From JAYREN01 sp963663375 (GTDB lineage Bacteria > Acidobacteriota > Holophagae > Holophagales > Holophagaceae): DNA of 64,000 nt. The position numbers were made by a program, and so were the translations under genes. Below the pieces are notes generated by a model. The model was not told the DNA's origin and ran no database searches. It saw nothing but the letters and a program-made list of their open reading frames with translations. The stretch spans positions 2,232,001-2,296,000 of the forward strand of contig OY760195.1 in the NCBI GenBank assembly GCA_963663375.1, written 5' to 3'. This document shows positions 62,467 through 64,000 of the stretch, piece by piece. How positions within the stretch are numbered: the first letter of the stretch is position 1; every line of letters begins with the position of its first letter.

Positions 62467-62513
62467 CAGCCAACGAGCCAGCACCGGCGGATCCGGTAAT
62501 GGCTCGTTGGCTG
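62467..62513 (-). terminator. Hairpin after the nucleoside phosphorylase gene
   Basis: A 14-base-pair stem (CAGCCAACGAGCCA and complement) starting 17 bases past the phosphorylase stop. No T run follows immediately. Confidence 0.55.
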
Positions 62514-62529
62514 GAAAGCGAGGAGTCGG

Positions 62530-63831
62530 CTACTTGATCGTGCCGAGTAGCCAGGGCTGTTTGACCACAGGGTTTGCTTGAACAGTCAGGGCGCCCAGGT
62601 ATCGATCCTGGGGCACCGCGGCTCCGGTCTTGGCGTAGACGGTGAAGAGAGTCTCCCCTGTCTGCACGGCATCCCCCACATTGCGGTGCAGGCGCATCCC
62701 CACGCCCAGATCAAGCACATCGTCCTTGCTGCGGCGGCCGGCGCCTAGCTCCATGGCGAGGAGGCCCAGGGCGCGGCTATCCACGGCGTGGATCCATCCA
62801 TCCTGCTGGGCCTTGATTTCGATGATCTGGCCGGGCTGGGGAAGGCGAGCGAAGTCGTCCAGGGCGGCGGCATCTCCTCCGTTGAAGGTGGTCCAAGCGC
62901 GGAAGGCCTCCATGGCGCGACCTGAGTGGACGGCCTGGGCCACCTTGGCCTCGGCTTCTGCCAGATCCTTGGTTGCGCCACCTAACACCAGCATCTCGGC
63001 GGCCAGGCGGAAGCTCATTTGGGCCAGGTCGCTATCACCATGCTGGCCCTTGAGAATCTCCACGGACTCCATGACCTCGAGGGCATTGCCGATGGCCCAG
63101 CCCAGGGGCTCCTCCATGCGAGTGATGAGGGCCTTGATCTTCATCCCGTGGGCCTTTCCCACGTTGACCATGCTCTGGGCCAGGGCCTTGGCGTCCTCCT
63201 GGGTCTTCATGAAGGCGCCGCCGCCGCATTTCACGTCCAGCACTAGGGCGTCGCTGCCGCCCGCCAGCTTCTTGGACATGATGCTGGCAGTGATGAGCGG
63301 AATGGATTCGACAGTGGCTGTCACATCACGCAGGGCATAGAGCTTGCGGTCGGCGGGGCAGATGTCTCCCGTCTGGGCGCTGTTGGCGAAGCCGGTTCTG
63401 CGCAGGCTTTCCTTGAACTGATCGATGCTCAGCTCGACCTTCAGGCCCGGCACGGCAGCGTACTTATCGACGGTGCCGCCGGTGTGCCCCAGGCCCCGGC
63501 CACTGAACATCGCGCAGGGCACGCCGCACGCGGCCACGATGGGGCCCAGGATCAGGGTGGTCTTGTCCCCCACGCCCCCGGTGCTGTGCTTGTCGACCTT
63601 GATCCCCGGAATGACGGAGAGGTCCACGCGATCACCGGAGTCCCGCATGTTCAGGGTGAGGGCAAGGGTCTCTTCGGTGTTCATGCCGCGCCAGCAGATG
63701 GCCATCAGCAGGGCCGCACTCTGTTCATCAGGCACGCTGCCATCGGCGGCGCCCCTCACCCAATAGGCAATCTGCTCTGGAGTGAGAGAGCCACCGAGCT
63801 TCTTGGTGTAGATGAGGTCGTACATGCGCAT
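62530..63831 (-). CDS. Pyrimidine-nucleoside (thymidine) phosphorylase
   Basis: 433 residues from ATG 63831 (GGAGG upstream); an open frame continues further but has no ribosome site. Phosphorolysis of thymidine/uridine to base and (deoxy)ribose-1-phosphate. The glycine-rich anion-binding signature KHSTGGVGDKTTLILGPIVAACGV and the catalytic part SGRGLGHTGGTVDK are intact, followed by the second domain (DVKCGGGAFMKT, PQPGQIIEIKAQQDG and LDLGVGMRLHRNVGDAVQTGETL). Either deoA or pdp by family; the residues that separate them were not resolved. It feeds pyrimidine salvage with upp. Confidence 0.93.
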   Translation of the reverse strand: MRMYDLIYTKKLGGSLTPEQIAYWVRGAADGSVPDEQSAALLMAICWRGMNTEETLALTLNMRDSGDRVDLSVIPGIKVDKHSTGGVGDKTTLILGPIVAACGVPCAMFSGRGLGHTGGTVDKYAAVPGLKVELSIDQFKESLRRTGFANSAQTGDICPADRKLYALRDVTATVESIPLITASIMSKKLAGGSDALVLDVKCGGGAFMKTQEDAKALAQSMVNVGKAHGMKIKALITRMEEPLGWAIGNALEVMESVEILKGQHGDSDLAQMSFRLAAEMLVLGGATKDLAEAEAKVAQAVHSGRAMEAFRAWTTFNGGDAAALDDFARLPQPGQIIEIKAQQDGWIHAVDSRALGLLAMELGAGRRSKDDVLDLGVGMRLHRNVGDAVQTGETLFTVYAKTGAAVPQDRYLGALTVQANPVVKQPWLLGTIK

Positions 63832-63865
63832 GGAGCCTCCCTGGGCGGGCAGACCTGGATGAATT

Positions 63866-64000
63866 TTAGATGCTGGTGAGGACTTTCTCGAGGGAGGCAT
63901 CAGCCCGGTCCTTGAAGAGAGCCTTGTATTCGGCGTAGTCCTTCAAGGCTTCGGCCCGGTCGCCCTTTAGGCGATGCAGGTCCAGCAGAGTGGCCCAGTA
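63866..64000 (-). CDS. C-terminus of a protein extending beyond the right edge
   Basis: Only the last 44 codons are in the window: a helical, charged stretch (WATLLDLHRLKGDRAEALKDYAEYKALFKD) ending SLEKVLTSI, with the look of a TPR unit. The gene's start and identity lie outside the window. It ends 34 bases before the phosphorylase start, so the two may share an operon. Confidence 0.65.
   Translation of the reverse strand, partial: YWATLLDLHRLKGDRAEALKDYAEYKALFKDRADASLEKVLTSI

Overview
The window looks like one contiguous piece of a GC-rich Gram-negative bacterial chromosome. An acidobacterium of the Holophagae (Geothrix/Holophaga type) is my best guess. The hints are an Oar-like TonB-dependent receptor with an N-terminal carboxypeptidase-regulatory domain, a DUF5916-type outer-membrane protein, a DUF4388/TPR protein, Hanks-type kinases, LolA/MsbA-type envelope genes and a flagellar locus. 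This placement is inference; no rRNA or other decisive marker is present. I see no rRNA, tRNA, CRISPR array or intact insertion sequence.

Region by region. 1-9.2 kb (nearly all minus strand): TPR and FHA signalling proteins, a LolA-like protein, an outer-membrane barrel, a WalJ-type metallo-beta-lactamase, two tandem CPBP membrane proteins (the second has lost catalytic residues and is preceded by an 18-codon coupled leader ORF), a periplasmic TPR protein, an acyl-CoA carboxylase beta subunit and small exported proteins. 9.3-19 kb: a transaldolase whose start region is tandemly duplicated upstream, divergent thyX, a DUF5916 protein, DUF192, a degenerate metallophosphoesterase, a TauE/SafE permease flanked by palindromic repeats, queA and an MsbA-like exporter. 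19-27 kb: a tightly overlapping lipoprotein/ECF sigma/anti-sigma-like/TPR operon, a helical-repeat protein, an orphan HisA-like barrel, and rnc overlapping a Ser/Thr kinase gene.

27-44 kb: a DUF4388/TPR protein, then a flagellar filament block (fliS, fliT-like, fliD, flaG, flagellin) interleaved with and followed by glycosyltransferases and methyltransferases that repeatedly carry TPR segments. I read this as a filament or surface-glycan modification island. Its outer part (about 35.4-43.7 kb) looks less GC-rich than its surroundings, by eye. 44-52 kb: upp; an unusual gene joining an indole-3-glycerol-phosphate-synthase fold with altered catalytic residues to a long Lys/Ala histone-H1-like tail; eno; ftsB-like; dapF; parA-parB; folC. 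52-64 kb: a large Ser/Thr kinase with a predicted beta-propeller, an acetyltransferase, MarC, a CheY-like regulator, a LytS/LytTR two-component pair, a transposase remnant, the TonB receptor and a pyrimidine-nucleoside phosphorylase.

The strongest candidate for undescribed biology is the TrpC-fold/histone-tail gene at 44661-46181. It also has an in-frame internal ATG with a full AAGGAG ribosome site at 45630 that could release the basic tail as a separate 183-residue protein. Next come the duplicated translation-start leader of the transaldolase, the palindromic intergenic repeats and the TPR-linked modification enzymes around the flagellin.
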